A stretch of 64,000 nt of DNA. Origin: Staphylococcus schleiferi (GTDB lineage Bacteria; Bacillota; Bacilli; Staphylococcales; Staphylococcaceae). The notes under the pieces were generated by a model. That model did not search any database. It saw only the letters and a program-made list of their open reading frames with translations, and was not told the DNA's origin. Within the stretch, counting starts at the first letter, position 1, and the number at the start of each line of letters is the position of its first letter. Location of the stretch: contig NZ_LR962863.1 of NCBI RefSeq assembly GCF_900458895.1, positions 2,108,001 through 2,172,000 on the forward strand, written 5' to 3'. The translations under genes were made by a program, and so were the position numbers. This document shows positions 26,162 to 34,842 of this stretch, one piece after another.

Positions 26162-26416
26162 ATGGGTTTTATAATTATGTTAATCGTCGGTGGTCTTATC
26201 GGTTGGGCTGCTGGAGCAATTTTAGGTAAAGATATCCCAGGTGGTATTATTGGTAACATTATCGCTGGTTTAGTCGGTTCTGCAATTGGTAGCTGGCTAT
26301 TCGGTCATTGGGGCCCATCATTAGGCGGCGTTTATATTTTACCAGCATTAATTGGTGCAATTCTTGTTATCGCAATTGTGTCATTAGTATTAGGTAAAAT
26401 GCGTGGTAAAAAATAA
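26162..26416 (+). CDS. GlsB/YeaQ/YmgE family stress-response membrane protein
   Basis: An 84-residue protein with three membrane segments rich in Gly, typical of the transglycosylase-associated (GlsB/YeaQ) family: GGLIGWAAGAILGKDIPGG, NIIAGLVGSAIGSWLFG and IGAILVIAIVSLVLG, ending in a basic tail. The RBS is a strong AAAGGAGGCATACACT. A monocistronic unit followed by its own terminator. Members are stress-inducible in staphylococci and enterococci; the exact role is unknown. Confidence 0.85.
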   Translation: MGFIIMLIVGGLIGWAAGAILGKDIPGGIIGNIIAGLVGSAIGSWLFGHWGPSLGGVYILPALIGAILVIAIVSLVLGKMRGKK

Positions 26417-26428
26417 ATTTGAATATTA

Positions 26429-26460
26429 AAATACATGGGCCTTGGCTCATGTATTTTTTT
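26429..26460 (+). terminator. Terminator after the GlsB-like gene
   Basis: AATACATGgGCCttgGCtCATGTATT followed by TTTTTT; a strong hairpin directly after the stop codon. Confidence 0.88.
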
Positions 26461-26691
26461 ATGTATAAAAAAAGGTATTAAAGTATCGTGTTTGTATAAC
26501 ACTGTCATCCTTAATGCGCCTTGATAAACGCTACATAACTACCATTCATCAATCCGCGACTTTATCCTCAGAAAGCTTCTTTTTGCATTGTATAAAATTT
26601 AAACTTTAAATATAAAACGAATGTATTTTACTCACTAATATTTATTTATCTATAATATTGCTTTTTAAAATTAGTTTACATATAATACTTT

Positions 26692-26734
26692 TAAAGGCAT
26701 ACCTCTCTTCATAGTGAGGTCTTGGCCTTTTTTA
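26692..26734 (+). terminator. Orphan terminator-like hairpin
   Basis: AAAGGC-atA-CCTC-tcttcatagt-GAGG-TcttG-GCCTTT followed by TTTTAT. No gene lies between it and the previous terminator at 26460, so it may end a small RNA or attenuate the transcript of the gene at 26849. Otherwise nothing is visible in 26461-26848. Confidence 0.5.
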
Positions 26735-26848
26735 TAACTATGATTTTGAATCTTTGAACGCAACCAATACAATCTAAATTTTACATTTTATACAGTGTTT
26801 GATGATTTATCTCTATCCACTAGATATTGATAATATGGGAGATGATTA

Positions 26849-27268
26849 ATGAAAATGAATTATAAAGCTGCACTATTTGCACTCTTTTTAAATATATTAT
26901 TTTCAATTCTAATGTTCATATTAAAGTTTAATATCGGTTTAATGATTATGGCATTTACGATTATTTTAGTTCCTGTTTTGATTAATATCCTCTCTTTATT
27001 TATGAGTAAAGAATCTTATAATATATTGACATTATTAACAATGAGTGTTTTCAATATTGCATATTATGTTATTTCTGCAAATACCATATTAAATAACTCT
27101 CATTTTCAAATCTTTGCTTGTCATTATTCCTATGAGACAAATGGCTCTATTATGAATTTAAAAGAACATTCACTTTCCATACCTCACTTGATTGTTTTCT
27201 TCTTACTTTATTTTGTGTTGAGTTTATTGTGCGCTAAAATTTATTCAAAAAGCTTAAAATTGAAATGA
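26849..27268 (+). CDS. Small membrane protein, unknown function
   Basis: A 139-residue AT-rich gene product with four hydrophobic segments (LFALFLNILFSILMFILKF, LMIMAFTIILVPVLINILSL, a third about residues 62-80, and LIVFFLLYFVLSLLCAKIY). RBS GGGAGATGATTA before ATG. No family recognised; base composition is more AT-rich than its neighbours, which could mean recent acquisition. Confidence 0.5.
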   Translation: MKMNYKAALFALFLNILFSILMFILKFNIGLMIMAFTIILVPVLINILSLFMSKESYNILTLLTMSVFNIAYYVISANTILNNSHFQIFACHYSYETNGSIMNLKEHSLSIPHLIVFFLLYFVLSLLCAKIYSKSLKLK

Positions 27269-27446
27269 TGCGTTTGAAAAATACAATGGTCGTACAACAA
27301 AAATGGTCATTTTCAACATCATTTGCGCGCATTTTCGTATTAGTTGTGCACTACGTGGCCTATGCATCGTTTTAAATCTATTCTAAGTTTTACAACATAC
27401 ACTTTGCCCTTCTTTAAAGCAAGTTCACCATTGTTTTGAAATAAAA

Positions 27447-27492
27447 AAAGCGTAGGAGAGAAATCGTTTTGATTTCGTCATCCTACGCTCCA
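27447..27492 (-). terminator. Terminator of the GT2 glycosyltransferase gene
   Basis: On the minus strand GAGCGTAGGATGACGAAATC pairs with GATTTCTCTCCTACGCT around an AAAAC loop and is followed by TTTTTTTATTTC. It lies about 45 bases after the stop at 27540. Confidence 0.85.
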
Positions 27493-27539
27493 CAAAAAAC
27501 AGTCGCCCCTATGAAGATTAAAAATAAAATTGATACTTG

Positions 27540-28499
27540 TTACTTTTTATCAAACTTTGGTGTTTCTACATTAGAGGCTTGCACAATGTATTGCGGTCGT
27601 CGCTTTACCTCATAATATATCCGCCCGATATACTCACCCATCACTCCAATAGAGACGAGTTGAATACCACCAATAAATAATATCGCCGCAATTAACGTAA
27701 AATAGCCGGGAACATCAACACCATGGATAAGTGTATCAACAAATAAGTAAATAATATAAACCATACTCATTAAAAAAATGAACAATCCCAAGTAAATCAT
27801 TGTACGTAGTGGCTTATAATTAAATGAAATCAATCCATCTATAGCATAATTGAATAAACTTTTTATTGACCATTTTGATTGTCCTGCTTCCCGCTCAACA
27901 TTTTCATATTGAATCACTTTACTACGGTAACCAATCCATGAAAATAAGCCTTTAGAAAAACGATTATACTCTTCTAAACTTACTAACGAACGCACCGCGC
28001 GTTGACTTAAAAGTCTAAAGTCACCAATGCCATCCTCTAATTCAATATCTTCAATGAAATAGTTGATCATTTTGTAGTAACAGCGCGTCATCCATTTCCG
28101 AGAAGCGTGTTCACCTTCGCGATTACGCTTTGCGATAATTTGGTCATAGCCTTCCCGGTATGCTTTTACCATATCAGGTATAAGTTCTGGAGGATGTTGT
28201 AAGTCTGCATCAATCATCACAACCGCATCACAATCTACACTATGTTCAAATCCTGCAAACATTGCTGCTTCTTTACCAAAATTTCGACTAAATGAGATAT
28301 ATTTAAGATGTTGCGTTTCATTGGCTGCCTCTTGAAGTATTGTAATCGTATTATCGTGACTCCCGTCATCAATAAACAACAAATCATACTCATACACTTG
28401 TGCAACACTGTCTTTTTCTAATATTCCTATCAATTGTTGTATGGTTTGATGTAGTACGTCTTTCTCGTTATAACATGGGACAATCACACGTAATTTCAT
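27540..28499 (-). CDS. GT2 family membrane glycosyltransferase (GtrB/CsbB/DPM1-like)
   Basis: A 319-residue polyprenyl-phosphate sugar transferase. The N-terminal GT-A domain has VIVPCYNEKDVLHQTIQQL, FIDDGSHDNT and the metal-binding DxD-type VMIDADLQHPPE. Two C-terminal membrane helices (YLGLFIFLMSMVYIIYLF and FTLIAAILFIGGIQLVSIGV) are followed by the amphipathic GEYIGRIYYEVKRRPQYI typical of GtrB/CsbB. It would charge undecaprenyl phosphate with a sugar, used for decorating teichoic acids or other glycans. It is monocistronic; the flippase and final transferase are not adjacent. Confidence 0.9.
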   Translation of the reverse strand: MKLRVIVPCYNEKDVLHQTIQQLIGILEKDSVAQVYEYDLLFIDDGSHDNTITILQEAANETQHLKYISFSRNFGKEAAMFAGFEHSVDCDAVVMIDADLQHPPELIPDMVKAYREGYDQIIAKRNREGEHASRKWMTRCYYKMINYFIEDIELEDGIGDFRLLSQRAVRSLVSLEEYNRFSKGLFSWIGYRSKVIQYENVEREAGQSKWSIKSLFNYAIDGLISFNYKPLRTMIYLGLFIFLMSMVYIIYLFVDTLIHGVDVPGYFTLIAAILFIGGIQLVSIGVMGEYIGRIYYEVKRRPQYIVQASNVETPKFDKK

Positions 28500-28704
28500 T
28501 ATTTGTGCACCTACTCTATCTACTTTTTCTATGTCTCATCCTTTTGTTTCTACCCATTTCCTACATAAAAGTAACGTTCATTAGAAAAGCGCGCGCTCAC
28601 GCAAGGCGCTATCCCTACCTCTAAAGGATAGCATATGATCATTCGGTTTTAATCTCAAAGCCCTTTCCAGTCTATGATAGCGTCGAATATAAAATCTAAA
28701 AAAA

Positions 28705-28742
28705 GAGAGGAGTTGTCCACTTTATGTCATGGACACTCCTCA
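28705..28742 (-). terminator. Terminator of the MpfA-like gene
   Basis: GAGGAGTGTCCA ... TGGACAACTCCTC on the minus strand followed by TCTTTTTTTAG; 40 bases after the stop at 28781. Confidence 0.85.
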
Positions 28743-28780
28743 TTAAAATCATTCACTTTTCAGTATGATGATACTTATCT

Positions 28781-30136
28781 TCAAGATTCTTCTTGAAGTT
28801 CATAATCATCTTCATCACGTTGTCGAGGACGTTCTAAGTTGTATTCATAACGCAACAATACATGAATTATCTGATGATTTTCGATTTCTGATATCACCCA
28901 ACGATCATAAGTTGTATCGACGTAATCATCTTGTTCTAAGTCTGTATTTTGAGCTTGAAGCCAGCCCCCGATTGTATCAATATCTTCTGAGTCTTCAAAG
29001 TAAATACCAAACTTTTCTTCTAAATCGCTTAGTAGTACACGACCGTTGATTTGATATGTTTGTTCATCGAGCTCGACAATATCATTGATTTCATCATCAT
29101 CAAATTCATCACGAATTTCACCAACGATCTCTTCAAGAATATCTTCCATCGTCAATATCCCAGCTGTACCGCCATATTCATCAATAATTAAGCTGATATG
29201 CACATGCTCACGTTGCATTCGAACAAGCGCATCGCTAATCCGTGTTGATTCTGAAATCATTGGTAATTCATGAATATAGTTGGCAATTTTAATTGGCACA
29301 CCCGATGCATATTCTGTCAGAAATTCTTTTACGTTGATAAATCCTTTAATATGGTCTTTGTCACCATCTTCAGTAATCGGATAACGTGTGAACTGATGCT
29401 CTTTAATTGTTTCTAATAACTCATCTACATTGAAAGGTTCGTTCAATGTGATCATTTGCGTACGTGGCACCATAATATCTTTGGCATGACGCTCATCGAA
29501 TGAAAAAATATTTTGCATATACGCAAGTTCAGTTTGGTTGATTTCACCACCATGATAACTGTTGTTCATAATGATTTTCAATTCTTCTTCAGACATCGCC
29601 TCATTACCAGCATTTGGATCAGCGCCAAACATTCTAATAATTAAACGCGCAGAACCATTCATTAACCAAATTAACGGTTTCATCACAAAACCGAAGTAAT
29701 ATAAAGGTCTCGCATATAATAATGCGATGCGGTCTGTATGTTGGATTGCTAAACTTTTAGGTGCAAGCTCACCGATAACAACGTGAATGTATGTCACGAT
29801 AATAAATGCAGTCACAATTGATACGGTTGTCACAATCGCATCAGGAATATGAATGAGTCCAATCAGTGGCTCTAATAAGTGCTTAAATAAAGGTTCACCT
29901 AACCACCCTAAGCCTAGAGATGTCACTGTAATCCCTAGCTGACAGGCTGATAAATAATAATCAAGATTTGAAATCATTTTTTTTACAACACGCGCATTGC
30001 CATTCCCTTCAGCAATTAGCTGTTCAATGCGTGATGCTCTTACTTTAACTAATGCAAATTCTGAACCGACAAATACAGTAGTTAAGGCAATTAATGCAAA
30101 AAATATAAATAAATATAATATGGTCGTACTATCCAA
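28781..30136 (-). CDS. mpfA: CNNM/CorC-type transporter with CBS domains (MpfA-like)
   Basis: A 451-residue membrane protein. The N-terminal CNNM (DUF21) domain (about 1-190) has helices TTILYLFIFFALIALTTVFV, QLGITVTSLGLGWLGEPLF and IVTAFIIVTYIHVVIGELAP; the conserved GELAPKSLAI is present. Then come a CBS pair (about 200-340, with IMVPRTQMITL and LIIDEYGGTAGILTMEDILEE) and a C-terminal CorC_HlyC domain. S. aureus MpfA of this family is linked to magnesium export and tolerance. The start appears to be TTG 30136, about 8 bases after AGGGA. A long structured leader precedes it, suggesting regulation at RNA level. The assignment to MpfA rather than its paralogue is by general similarity. Confidence 0.8.
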   Translation of the reverse strand: MDSTTILYLFIFFALIALTTVFVGSEFALVKVRASRIEQLIAEGNGNARVVKKMISNLDYYLSACQLGITVTSLGLGWLGEPLFKHLLEPLIGLIHIPDAIVTTVSIVTAFIIVTYIHVVIGELAPKSLAIQHTDRIALLYARPLYYFGFVMKPLIWLMNGSARLIIRMFGADPNAGNEAMSEEELKIIMNNSYHGGEINQTELAYMQNIFSFDERHAKDIMVPRTQMITLNEPFNVDELLETIKEHQFTRYPITEDGDKDHIKGFINVKEFLTEYASGVPIKIANYIHELPMISESTRISDALVRMQREHVHISLIIDEYGGTAGILTMEDILEEIVGEIRDEFDDDEINDIVELDEQTYQINGRVLLSDLEEKFGIYFEDSEDIDTIGGWLQAQNTDLEQDDYVDTTYDRWVISEIENHQIIHVLLRYEYNLERPRQRDEDDYELQEES

Positions 30137-30290
30137 TTAGTTCCCTAATAGATAGGGATTCACCTCCGTTAATTGCATCGCTCAATAGAAAGCGATGATG
30201 ATAAGTGTATATGACCTAAGTGACACAACAGCGTGTTCATGCCTAAATCCTTCCCATTGAGCTACCTCCAGACATAAAAATATTAATTTT
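30137..30290 (-). promoter_or_regulatory. Structured 5' leader of the MpfA-like gene
   Basis: On the minus strand the leader has CATCGCT...AGCGATG (30176-30197), a second hairpin TCCCTA...TAGGGA just before the start, and ACAC-gctgtt-GTGT. An upstream GCTCAAT (30256-30262) is perfectly complementary to ATTGAGC (30180-30186), which overlaps the CATCGCT hairpin, so two exclusive folds are possible. A strong GGAGGTG lies about 30 bases before the TTG. It does not match the M-box or the yybP-ykoY consensus that I know. Confidence 0.5.
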
Positions 30291-30570
30291 ATCATACCAT
30301 AACTTTTAGTGAAATAATACTATGAAACTATCGTACTTTAGTAGGATTTCCAATATAACACGCACATCTTTTTCACTCAGCCATTCTTAGTTCATCACAT
30401 TATTTAAAAGCAATCTGTTTCTGTATAAAACAGAGCGTTCGGGACATAAAATATTGGATTAATTTGTCTTCATGAACTCGCTTGCTTAGGGGCTGAAGTC
30501 ACATGTGCAACAAAGATTTCGTTGTATTGCCTATGCAAAGCTGACTAGACTAAGCAAAAGCGACTTGTTC

Positions 30571-30733
30571 TTAACTATAATAGTGAATAATTATATGCAT
30601 AAACGAAGTATGGATGACGAGACTCCTGAGGGAACAGGACGAGCCGAAGACTACAGGCTGAGGCTGTCCCCTCGGAAAGCGAAGTCATACAATACGAAGT
30701 TTTTATCATAAAAAGAAGCGTTAAGACGATTTT
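30571..30733 (+). repeat. Repeat unit copy 1 (structured core)
   Basis: Contains GTATGGATGAC ... GTCATACAATAC outer arms and the core hairpin GAGGGaACAG-gacg-AGCC-gaagactaca-GGCT-gagg-CTGTcCCCTC. Virtually identical to copy 2. Confidence 0.8.
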
Positions 30734-30814
30734 CGTTTTCTCTCATATTACCTTAAGCAATTCGTTTGTTGTGGCAATCATACTGTAATCAATATAGATA
30801 GAAAGGACAATTTT

Positions 30815-30977
30815 TTAACTATAATAGTGAATAATTATATGCATAAACGAAGTATGGATGACGAGACTCCTGAGGGAACAGGACGGGCCGAAGACTACAG
30901 GCTGAGGCTGTCCCCTCGGAAAGCGAAGTCATACAATACGAAGTTTTTATCATAAAAAGAAGCGTTAAGACGATTTT
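30815..30977 (+). repeat. Repeat unit copy 2 (structured core)
   Basis: Same as copy 1 with one change (ggacgggcc for ggacgagcc). It is followed by AGCGTTAAGA...TCTTAACGCT (30961-30999), a terminator-like hairpin that could also serve fruA transcripts arriving from the right. Confidence 0.8.
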
Positions 30978-31111
30978 CTATTAAAACCATCTTAACGCTA
31001 TTTAATTTAGTATTGATGACCGAAACGCTTTAAATCTATCACTTTACTTTCCATTCTTATCGGCTTTTGTAAATGATCTCATCACCTTACTATTAATAAT
31101 CATCTTATTTT

Positions 31112-33013
31112 TTAAATAGTAGGTTTTGTTGGAGCCTTTTTCAACAATCCATAAATGACCGCACTTACAATAGCACCAATCAAAATGGCAACAATTGTTA
31201 AAAATGCATGACTTGGATCAGTCTCGATAATAACGACCAATCCACCATGTGGCGCGTTAATAGATGCACCAAACAATAGGGCAAGTCCACCCGCTACGCC
31301 TGAACCAATCATCATGGAAGGAATGACACGCAATGGGTCAGCTGCAGCAAACGGAATTGCACCTTCAGTGATAAAGCTTGCACTCATTACAAAATTCGGG
31401 ATAATAGAACCACGTTGCTCTTTTGTAAATTTTGAGCGGAAAATTAACATTGCAAGCGCGATTGCGATAGGTGGCACCATACCGCCGATCATTGCTGCAG
31501 AAATTGGTGCTGTATTACCCGCTGTTAATGCAGCAGTACTAAATACATATGCGGCTTTATTGAAAGGTCCGCCCATATCGATGGCCATCATCGCACCGAT
31601 AACAACACCAAGCAATACGATATTACTACCTGATAAATGATCTAATCCATTGACTAAGCCGTTATTTAACCATGCGGCCGGCGTATTGAAAACATAAATC
31701 ATCAATATCCCTGTCAAGAATACAGAAAATATTGGATAAATCAATGTTGGTTTTAAACCTTCTAACATTTGAGGTAAGTTTCTTGTTAATTTTTTAATCC
31801 CTTCAGTGATGTAACCAGCTAAGAAACCAGCTATAATACCACCTAAAAATCCTGAACCACCTGAAATAGCGAGCATCCCACCAACAAGACCTGCGGCAAA
31901 ACCAGGTTTATAAGCAATGCTTCGTGCAATATAACCTGCTAAAATAGGAATAATTAATGCAAATGCACTTTTGTTCCCAATCTGCCATAACGTTGCTGCA
32001 AAAGCGTTGTAATGACTACTATTCGGGTCAAATGCATCTGGATGAATCATAAACACAATCGCCATTAAAATACCACCTGCTATAACGAGTGGTAACATGT
32101 TAGAAACACCGTTCATCAAGTGTTTGTAGATTGTTTTACCGACACCTAATTTTTCATTACTTTCTTCAGTTTGCTGTCCAGAGGCAGCTACAAAAGGTTT
32201 TCTTGATGTATCTAAAGCACTGTTGATTAAAGCTTCTGGGCGCTTGATACCATCAGCAACAGGTACTTGAACAACATTTTTTCCATCAAAACGGTTTGTT
32301 TCAACATGCACATCCGCTGCCACAATAATCCCGTTAGCGCGTTCAATATCCTCTGAAGTCAATTTGTTTTTGATTCCACCTGCACCATTTGTTTCTACTT
32401 TAATATTAACGCCCATTTCTTCAGCTTGTTTTTTCAATGCATCCCTTGCCATAAAAGTGTGCGCAATACCTGTTGGGCAAGCAGTAACCGCCAATACATA
32501 AGGTTGATCTTGATCGACAATAGGTTGTGCGTCTTCAGCACTGTCTTCATCTGTTGCTTCATCATCTGCACGATTAATAATTGCTAATACATCTTCCTGC
32601 GTCTCTGCATTTAAAAGTGCTTCTCTCACTTTTTCGTCCATCAAAATACCTGAGAGTTTCGCTAATGCATCTAAGTGTGTTTGTGCCCCTGAAGCAGGTG
32701 CCGCAATCATAAAGAAGAGATGTGCGGGTTGCATATCTAAACTGTCATAGTCAATCCCTGCTTTTGACTTACCAAATGCAATCGCAGGTTGTTTTACAGC
32801 TGCTACTTTTGCATGTGGAATTGCAATCCCTTCACCAATTCCTGTTGAACTTTGTTGTTCCCGTGCGTGGATGGCTTTTTTGAAATCTTCTAGATGGCTT
32901 AATTTTCCTGCTTGATTTAATTGCTGTGCAAGTTCATCGATTGCTGTATCTTTTGTTGTCGCAGAAAGATCCATAGCAATCGTTTCTTTAGTGAGTAACT
33001 CTGTAATTCTCAT
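31112..33013 (-). CDS. fruA: PTS fructose transporter subunit IIABC
   Basis: A 633-residue fused phosphotransferase permease importing fructose as fructose-1-phosphate. Domain order: EIIA (about 1-150, phospho-His in GIAIPHAKV), EIIB (about 170-270, phospho-Cys in AVTACPTGIAHTFMARDAL) and EIIC (about 290-630, with YIARSIAYKPGFAAGLVGGM and the membrane helices). A linker of acidic residues (DDEATDEDSAEDAQ) separates EIIA and EIIB. It starts 1 base after the fruK stop and ends the fruR-fruK-fruA operon. Confidence 0.96.
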   Translation of the reverse strand: MRITELLTKETIAMDLSATTKDTAIDELAQQLNQAGKLSHLEDFKKAIHAREQQSSTGIGEGIAIPHAKVAAVKQPAIAFGKSKAGIDYDSLDMQPAHLFFMIAAPASGAQTHLDALAKLSGILMDEKVREALLNAETQEDVLAIINRADDEATDEDSAEDAQPIVDQDQPYVLAVTACPTGIAHTFMARDALKKQAEEMGVNIKVETNGAGGIKNKLTSEDIERANGIIVAADVHVETNRFDGKNVVQVPVADGIKRPEALINSALDTSRKPFVAASGQQTEESNEKLGVGKTIYKHLMNGVSNMLPLVIAGGILMAIVFMIHPDAFDPNSSHYNAFAATLWQIGNKSAFALIIPILAGYIARSIAYKPGFAAGLVGGMLAISGGSGFLGGIIAGFLAGYITEGIKKLTRNLPQMLEGLKPTLIYPIFSVFLTGILMIYVFNTPAAWLNNGLVNGLDHLSGSNIVLLGVVIGAMMAIDMGGPFNKAAYVFSTAALTAGNTAPISAAMIGGMVPPIAIALAMLIFRSKFTKEQRGSIIPNFVMSASFITEGAIPFAAADPLRVIPSMMIGSGVAGGLALLFGASINAPHGGLVVIIETDPSHAFLTIVAILIGAIVSAVIYGLLKKAPTKPTI

Positions 33014-33014
33014 G

Positions 33015-33938
33015 TTACCCCTCCTCGTATAATGGTTGGATTGTCACTCGTGCTCTCAGTTCTTGGATTTTGTCATATTCTGCTAGATCATGATTAAACG
33101 CCGTTGCAGAGCCCGAAGCAATCGCGAGTTTCAATGCTTCTGGAACTGTTAATTTTTGAGTTAATCCTGCAACCATGCCTGCCACTGTACTATCACCTGA
33201 ACCGACTGTATTAATCACTTGACCTTGTGGTGCTTGAATCCGATAGGCTTCCTTCTCATCAACATAAATCGCGCCTGCACCACCTAGAGACACGATAACG
33301 GCCTGTGCACCTTTTGTAACTAATTGACGTGCATACTTAAGTACTTCTTGATCAGTCTTAATTGCGACATTAAACATCTGCTCTAGTTCATGTTGATTCG
33401 GCTTAATAAAGCGTGGGCGATAAGGTAATATCCCTTCAATTAATGATTTTTCAGCATCTACAACCAATTGTGCTCCTGTTTGTTGCGTGATTTTTGCAAT
33501 GTCGGAATAAATACTTCCAGTCAAACAGTTCGGTACACTTCCGGCAACAATAATTACATCGTCTGCAGTTGTTTTACGAAGTTGTTCAAATAACGCTTCG
33601 ACTTGTGCATCAGTAATATGCGGACCGGCAGCATTAATTTCCGTCTCGTCACCACTTTTTAACTTAATGTTAATACGTGTATCTTCATTGACGTGGGTAA
33701 ATGCAGTTTGAATACCCGCTGTTTTTAATGTGTCTTCGATAAATTGCCCAGGAAATCCACCTACAAAACCGAGAGCCGTGGATGGCGTATCTAATGTTTG
33801 TAAGACACGGGAAACGTTAATCCCTTTACCTCCTGCAAATTTAGCAGTGTCTGTCGTACGGTTCAGTCCGCCCGTTTCAAAATTATCTACAAACATGACA
33901 TAATCGATGGATGGATTAAACGTCACTGTGTAAATCAT
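33015..33938 (-). CDS. fruK: 1-phosphofructokinase
   Basis: A 307-residue PfkB-family sugar kinase phosphorylating fructose-1-phosphate to fructose-1,6-bisphosphate. It starts IYTVTFNPSIDYVMFVDNF, has the GGKGINVSRVL substrate motif near 37 and the PfkB signature NTVGSGDSTVAGMVAGL, where the Asp is the catalytic base. Overlaps the fruR stop by 4 bases (ATGA-type coupling). Annotated fruB or pfkB in some staphylococci. Confidence 0.95.
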   Translation of the reverse strand: MIYTVTFNPSIDYVMFVDNFETGGLNRTTDTAKFAGGKGINVSRVLQTLDTPSTALGFVGGFPGQFIEDTLKTAGIQTAFTHVNEDTRINIKLKSGDETEINAAGPHITDAQVEALFEQLRKTTADDVIIVAGSVPNCLTGSIYSDIAKITQQTGAQLVVDAEKSLIEGILPYRPRFIKPNQHELEQMFNVAIKTDQEVLKYARQLVTKGAQAVIVSLGGAGAIYVDEKEAYRIQAPQGQVINTVGSGDSTVAGMVAGLTQKLTVPEALKLAIASGSATAFNHDLAEYDKIQELRARVTIQPLYEEG

Positions 33939-34690
33939 AATTGCCCTCCTAAAATTTCAAAATGTGAATCATATTGTGCATAACCATTGATACTTTTCAC
34001 TTTTTCTGAAGTGATGATAATGGGTCGCTCTTGTGTATGAATCGTCGCTAAAAATTGTTCATTGAATTTGGAAGTATCTGCGAGTACATAAGCTTGTTGC
34101 GCCTGTGACACGGCCGTTTCTTTAACAATCGCTTCTCGTTCATCAGGTGTTGTAAAGCCTGCCTCAATATCAATCCCGTTCACACCAAGAAACACCTTGT
34201 TAAAGCGATAATGCTTTAGAAAATCAACAGCTCGACCGCCTACAACAGCCAACGTATTTCCTTTCACATCTCCGCCAATCAATTTAGTTGGGATACCTTG
34301 TTTGAGTAGGCCTTCAACATGAGATAAACCATTTGTCACAACGGTAATCTCTTTCGCACTCAGATAAGGAATCATCTCTAACGTCGTCGAGCCAGCGTCG
34401 AGATATATGCAATCTCCCTCATTAACGAGTTGGGCCGCCTTTTTAGCAATGGCCACTTTTTCTTCAATATGCTGTGTTCTTTTTTCGTAAAGTTCTGGCT
34501 CTTTAGGATTATTAATTAATTTTGCGCCACCATGCACACGTGTTAACTTGCCCTCTTCTTGTAGCCGAGATAAATCCCTTCGAATCGTCGAGGCACTTGA
34601 CTCTGTATATTCGACGAGATGTTGTAATGACAAAAAGTTATGTTGTGCTAATGCGTCGAGTATCATTTCATGTCTTTTCTCAGTTAACAT
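33935..34690 (-). CDS. fruR: DeoR-family fructose operon repressor
   Basis: A 251-residue regulator. The N-terminal DeoR helix-turn-helix reads LSLQHLVEYTESSASTIRRD (about 19-38) with LQEEGKLTRVHGGAKL after it. The C-terminal DeoRC sensor domain has DAGSTTLEMIPYL and VNGIDIEAGFTTPDEREA, the phosphosugar-binding family motifs. It is first in its own operon, so autoregulation is likely; two exact copies of a 13-base motif lie around the promoter. Confidence 0.93.
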   Translation of the reverse strand: MLTEKRHEMILDALAQHNFLSLQHLVEYTESSASTIRRDLSRLQEEGKLTRVHGGAKLINNPKEPELYEKRTQHIEEKVAIAKKAAQLVNEGDCIYLDAGSTTLEMIPYLSAKEITVVTNGLSHVEGLLKQGIPTKLIGGDVKGNTLAVVGGRAVDFLKHYRFNKVFLGVNGIDIEAGFTTPDEREAIVKETAVSQAQQAYVLADTSKFNEQFLATIHTQERPIIITSEKVKSINGYAQYDSHFEILGGQL

Positions 34691-34712
34691 CTTCCCACCT
34701 CAATTCGCCTTC

Positions 34713-34741
34713 ATTATAGTGTATCCGTTTTCAAAAATCAA
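34713..34741 (-). promoter_or_regulatory. Sigma-A promoter of fruRKA
   Basis: On the minus strand -35 TTGATT, a 17-base spacer, and a perfect -10 TATAAT (34713-34718), about 22 bases before the fruR start. A candidate operator lies immediately upstream. Confidence 0.75.
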
Positions 34742-34744
34742 TCG

Positions 34745-34757
34745 TTTTCAATCAAAA
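34745..34757 (-). promoter_or_regulatory. Candidate FruR operator 1
   Basis: TTTTGATTGAAAA, just upstream of the -35 box. An identical 13-mer lies at 34807-34819, and both are preceded (minus strand) by GGTTGTT or GGTTAG. Assignment to FruR is inferred from position. Confidence 0.5.
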
Positions 34758-34789
34758 CTAACCAATAACAACCATATAATAAATAAAAA

Positions 34790-34835
34790 AGACACATTTT
34801 AGTCATTTTTCAATCAAAAACAACCAAAATGTGTC
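34790..34835 (-). terminator. Terminator of ybaK, with a FruR-like motif in its loop
   Basis: GACACATTTT...AAAATGTGTC (10 bp) followed by TTTTTTATTT on the minus strand. The loop contains the second TTTTGATTGAAAA copy (34807-34819). Confidence 0.8.
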
Positions 34836-34842
34836 ATTTCAC

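Larger units (their letters stand above)
30432..31045. repeat. Non-coding repeat element with inverted ends and a tandem internal copy
   Basis: The left end GAGCGTTCGGGACATAAAA and right end TATTGATGACCGAAACGCT are inverted repeats. Inside are two copies of a 163-base unit (30571-30733 and 30815-30977) differing at one base. The second copy ends in a terminator-like hairpin. The same unit recurs at 41 kb. No reading frame inside is convincing as a gene. Confidence 0.75.

Noticed and set aside
30137..30290. M-box or yybP-ykoY riboswitch upstream of the MpfA-like gene
   Set aside because: The conserved core sequences I know for both classes are not present.
30505..30711. Small frames inside the repeat units at 30 and 41 kb (about 68-83 codons)
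   Set aside because: They follow the structured repeat, lack RBS, and change frame between copies; base pairing, not coding, is conserved.
30432..31045. CRISPR array at the tandem repeats
   Set aside because: Only two long units (163 bases) with one 81-base spacer, no short regular repeats and no cas genes.
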